Below are positions 15,501-16,693 of a stretch of 16,693 nt of DNA, piece by piece; positions within the stretch are counted from its first letter, which is position 1, and each line of letters begins with the position of its first letter. The position numbers were made by a program, and so were the translations under genes. The notes under the pieces are model-generated. The model made no database searches, was not told where the DNA came from, and saw only the letters and a program-made list of their open reading frames with translations. The stretch is from UBA2253 sp964646985 (GTDB taxonomy: Bacteria > Bacillota_I > Bacilli_A > ML615J-28 > CAG-698), in contig CAZYFI010000024.1 in NCBI GenBank assembly GCA_964646985.1, forward strand, positions 1 through 16,693, read 5' to 3'.

Positions 15501-15630
15501 ATTCCCTGAAGTGTATAATCGTTTGCAATCTTTACTCAATAATGGAATCATTCTTTTGGGTGAAGGGAGTGTTGAAGAGCGAAATGGAAAAAAACAAATG
15601 ATCATTAAAAATTTGCGTATAATTGAATGA
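12592..15630 (+). CDS. dnaE: DNA polymerase III alpha subunit, DnaE type
   Basis: A 1012-residue replicative polymerase of family C. The N-terminal PHP domain is degenerate: residues 5-13 read NLYIETEYS where active PHP domains have HLHxHSEYS, and DYE (40-42) replaces DHG, so its metal site and exonuclease activity should be lost. The polymerase core is intact: VGPGRGSGPGSLVSYVLG, then PDIDTDF (375-381, catalytic Asp pair D376 and D378), HVSTHAAGIIM, and KIDFLGLRN with the third Asp at D528. GIIVFQEQIMLIAQ and NKSHSVAYSFIAYQMAYL follow. A helix-hairpin-helix region and an OB fold (about 930-1010) close the protein, and there is no tau-binding C-terminal domain. This is shorter than Bacillus DnaE (about 1115). 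The start is ATG 12592 because AAAGGTG (12579-12585) lies before it, not the in-frame GTG at 12583. pfkA follows at 9 bp. Confidence 0.96.
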   Translation: MKFVNLYIETEYSMLRSLIKMDSLIEKAKQDLQQTLAICDYEVMHGAMKFYFQCLDARIKPILGLRVHVKIDDEIDVLLLYAKDFNGYRNLMKISTYLKTKGPISILDCNSLFSSLLAILPSDENSIVHLWKNNPSFALKRLDLYQQMFSDIYLGIDLQTEEMRLLANDFISFGKENNVDAVAIHKTSFLEKEDFLAYQTIRCIDLAINEYPYTEKEMNQWYLTNDQAIKKFSMYPELIAKTEEVANKCDLRLTLGKYQLPIFPDSKGQSATYLSDLAKLGLNKRLKNMQVDVEKYKSRLFYELDVIQKMGYCDYFLIVYDFIKFAKKNKILVGPGRGSGPGSLVSYVLGITDIDPMQYDLLFERFLNPERITMPDIDTDFPDNHRDEIIAYVKEKYGYNKVAHISTFGTFGVRLAIRDVARVLKMSDLVLNEILKFIPSADALIKEIVQSNEMLANLVLVNDDVKTLVDLVMKIQGLPRHVSTHAAGIIMAKEDLVEYAPLQEGLNGLLQTQYEASDLEKIGLIKIDFLGLRNLTIIHNVISKILPLNPDFDILKIPLDDRSTYQMIASGDTDGVFQLESSGMRHVLTGLRTSEFMDIVNANALFRPGPMEMIPSFIKRKFGQEEIDYLHQDLKDILEPTYGIIVFQEQIMLIAQKFAGYSLGMADILRRAVSKKSAKVLENERERFVRSAIKKGYDEPTSQKVYDYIVKFANYGFNKSHSVAYSFIAYQMAYLKKHYYQFFMSELMTNSIGSVGLIKTYIDDCKKKKISVHLPSVNYSEDYFVVKDGIIYYSLLGIQNLGALTLGNLLNERKANGLYQNYDDFVARTKNILNKRIVESMIHAGALDDFSLPRKQMVLEYENSVSRSNYSSLLQDNLTERNIANEEYSFDEISKLEKEALGFHFKYSIFNRFSDFKAKYNLVNLNELNVTSKAQTLFAIRRVKTIMTKNQQTMAFIEMYDDNGKFDGVLFPEVYNRLQSLLNNGIILLGEGSVEERNGKKQMIIKNLRIIE

Positions 15631-15639
15631 GAGGGAAAT

Positions 15640-16596
15640 ATGATAAAGAAAATTGGCGTTTTAACATCTGGTGGTGATGCCCCAGGGATGAATGCGGCGA
15701 TTAGAGCGGTAACGAGAACTGCAATTCAAAATGGGCTTGAAGTATATGGCATTCATGATGGATATTTAGGTATGTATGAAGGACGCATTGAAAGACTATA
15801 CCGAAAATCTGTTTCAGAAAAAATGGGTCATGGAGGTACTTTTTTGGGTACTGCAAGATTGCTAGAATTTACTGAATTAGAAGTTAGAGAAGTAGCGGTA
15901 GGAAATCTAGAACAATATGGTATTGACGCTTTGGTTTGTATTGGTGGTGATGGAACTTATCGAGGCGCATTGGAACTTAGTAAAATGGGAGTTCCTTGTG
16001 TTTGTTTGCCAGGAACAATTGACAATGATATTGCCGGAACGGATTACACCATAGGGTTTGATACTGCTCTAAATACAGTTGTGGAAGCAGTTGATAAATT
16101 GCGTGATACCTCTAATAGTCATCGACGTTGCAGCATTATTGAAGTCATGGGGCGTAATTGTGGTGATTTGGCAGTTTGGACAGCAATCGCTGTTGGTGCT
16201 GAAGTTTGCATAGCGAAAGAAACAGGCTTTGATTTGCCTTCTATATTAGAAAATGTTACAAGAGCTGCTCAAAGCAAACGTCATGCCATTATCATTGTTG
16301 CAGAAAAAATGGTAAAAATAGAAGAACTCGCGGCACAAGTGACTGCTAATACTCCTTTTGAAGCAAGAGCAACTGTATTAGGACATGTTCAACGAGGAGG
16401 TTCTCCTTCAGCAAGAGATCGTGTTCTTGCCTCGGAAATGGGAGTGAAAGCCGTTTATTCGTTAATGAATGGAGATACTCATCACTGTATTTGTGATCGA
16501 AAAGGAAAAATTGTTTCAACACCGATTGAAGAAGCACTTGGAGATGACACGCAACAAGTTCTTGATAAATACGAAGTATTCAAAGTGTTATGGTAA
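15640..16596 (+). CDS. pfkA: ATP-dependent 6-phosphofructokinase
   Basis: A 318-residue cytoplasmic enzyme that phosphorylates fructose 6-phosphate to fructose 1,6-bisphosphate, the committed step of glycolysis. Motifs are SGGDAPGMNAAIRAV at the N-terminus, LGTAR, CIGGDGTYRGA (G102-T106; Gly at 105 rather than Asp indicates ATP rather than PPi as donor), PGTIDNDIAG (124-133, catalytic D128), MGRNCGDLA (170 onward) and GHVQRGGSPSARDR. Length matches bacterial group I PfkA (about 320). GAGGG at 15631-15635 supports the start. The 9-bp gap to dnaE implies co-transcription, an order seen in Mollicutes and loosely conserved in Bacillus. The usual downstream partner, pyk, is not within 100 bp, and a hairpin and a new promoter follow instead. 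All residues expected for activity appear present. Confidence 0.97.
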   Translation: MIKKIGVLTSGGDAPGMNAAIRAVTRTAIQNGLEVYGIHDGYLGMYEGRIERLYRKSVSEKMGHGGTFLGTARLLEFTELEVREVAVGNLEQYGIDALVCIGGDGTYRGALELSKMGVPCVCLPGTIDNDIAGTDYTIGFDTALNTVVEAVDKLRDTSNSHRRCSIIEVMGRNCGDLAVWTAIAVGAEVCIAKETGFDLPSILENVTRAAQSKRHAIIIVAEKMVKIEELAAQVTANTPFEARATVLGHVQRGGSPSARDRVLASEMGVKAVYSLMNGDTHHCICDRKGKIVSTPIEEALGDDTQQVLDKYEVFKVLW

Positions 16597-16599
16597 AAA

Positions 16600-16625
16600 A
16601 AGAGCTCTTGGCAACAAGAGCTCTT
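16600..16625. terminator. Perfect 11-bp hairpin with GCAA loop after pfkA
   Basis: AAGAGCTCTTG (16600-16610), loop GCAA, CAAGAGCTCTT (16615-16625). It starts 4 bases after the pfkA stop codon. On the plus strand the hairpin is followed by ATAAACTGTTTTC, a poor U tract. On the minus strand it is followed by seven T (complement of A 16595-16601), a classic terminator. It may end pfkA transcription by stem strength, or be bidirectional. Confidence 0.6.
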
Positions 16626-16673
16626 ATAAACTGTTTTCATTAAATTGCTCTTTATAAAATCAAAAAAATTTAG

Positions 16674-16679
16674 TATAAT
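16674..16679 (+). promoter_or_regulatory. Candidate -10 box for a gene to the right
   Basis: TATAAT in the context AGTATAATATATAC. The best nearby -35-like hexamer, TTGCTC (16645-16650), is 23 bp away, too far, and TTTATA at 16651-16656 is poor. The ATG at 16688 is only 8 bases after the box, so it is unlikely to be the start of a translated gene from this promoter. Confidence 0.35.
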
Positions 16680-16693
16680 ATATACATATGTCG

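Noticed and set aside
1..16693. CRISPR array, insertion sequence, tRNA/rRNA gene or riboswitch
   Set aside because: No tandem direct repeats with spacers, transposase frame, clover-leaf or long structured leader was seen; all intergenic gaps are under 150 bases.

Overview
The window is AT-rich DNA from a low-GC Gram-positive lineage. Glycolysis, acetate and replication genes are Firmicutes/Mollicutes-like (dnaE next to pfkA, a ytxK-type gene next to ackA). TGA is used as a stop, for example for the ytxK-type gene at 5005-5007 and dnaE at 15628-15630, and tryptophan is TGG, so the code is standard and Mycoplasma code 4 is unlikely. None of the four exported proteins has an LPXTG sortase signal. 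Two end in a membrane helix plus basic tail, one is a lipoprotein and one ends in an amphipathic helix. Together this suggests an Acholeplasma/Izemoplasma/Haloplasma-like or Erysipelotrichia-like bacterium, possibly without a wall. That placement is inference.

Layout. (1) 2-1039: 3' part of an N-acetylhexosamine 1-kinase-like sugar kinase, then a weak terminator. (2) 1153-2799: a monocistronic secreted protein with four Ig/cadherin-like repeats and a C-terminal amphipathic helix. (3) 3514-2776 on the minus strand: a two-gene unit, flavodoxin-like protein then YidD, whose 3' end overlaps the secreted-protein gene by 24 bp. (4) 3666-8246: a four-gene plus-strand operon (YfcE-like phosphoesterase, YtxK-like methyltransferase, acetate kinase, Big2-DUF885 metallopeptidase lipoprotein) with 8-bp and 4-bp gene overlaps, closed by a strong terminator at 8248-8277. 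(5) 8325-12511: two overlapping, distantly related genes for large membrane-anchored ectodomain proteins (propeller-like repeats plus Ig-like domains), isolated between two terminators. (6) 12592-16596: dnaE and pfkA with a 9-bp gap and a clear extended -10 promoter. (7) The end holds a GC-richer hairpin and the probable promoter of the next, unseen gene.

Functionally, AckA (ATP and acetate from acetyl phosphate) and PfkA (committed step of glycolysis) point to a fermentative, sugar-using cell. The sugar kinase would feed N-acetylhexosamine 1-phosphates into the same metabolism. The exported proteins form a surface layer of binding or scaffold proteins and a protease. The least explained element is the two-gene ectodomain operon at 8325-12511, which I could not assign to any characterised system.
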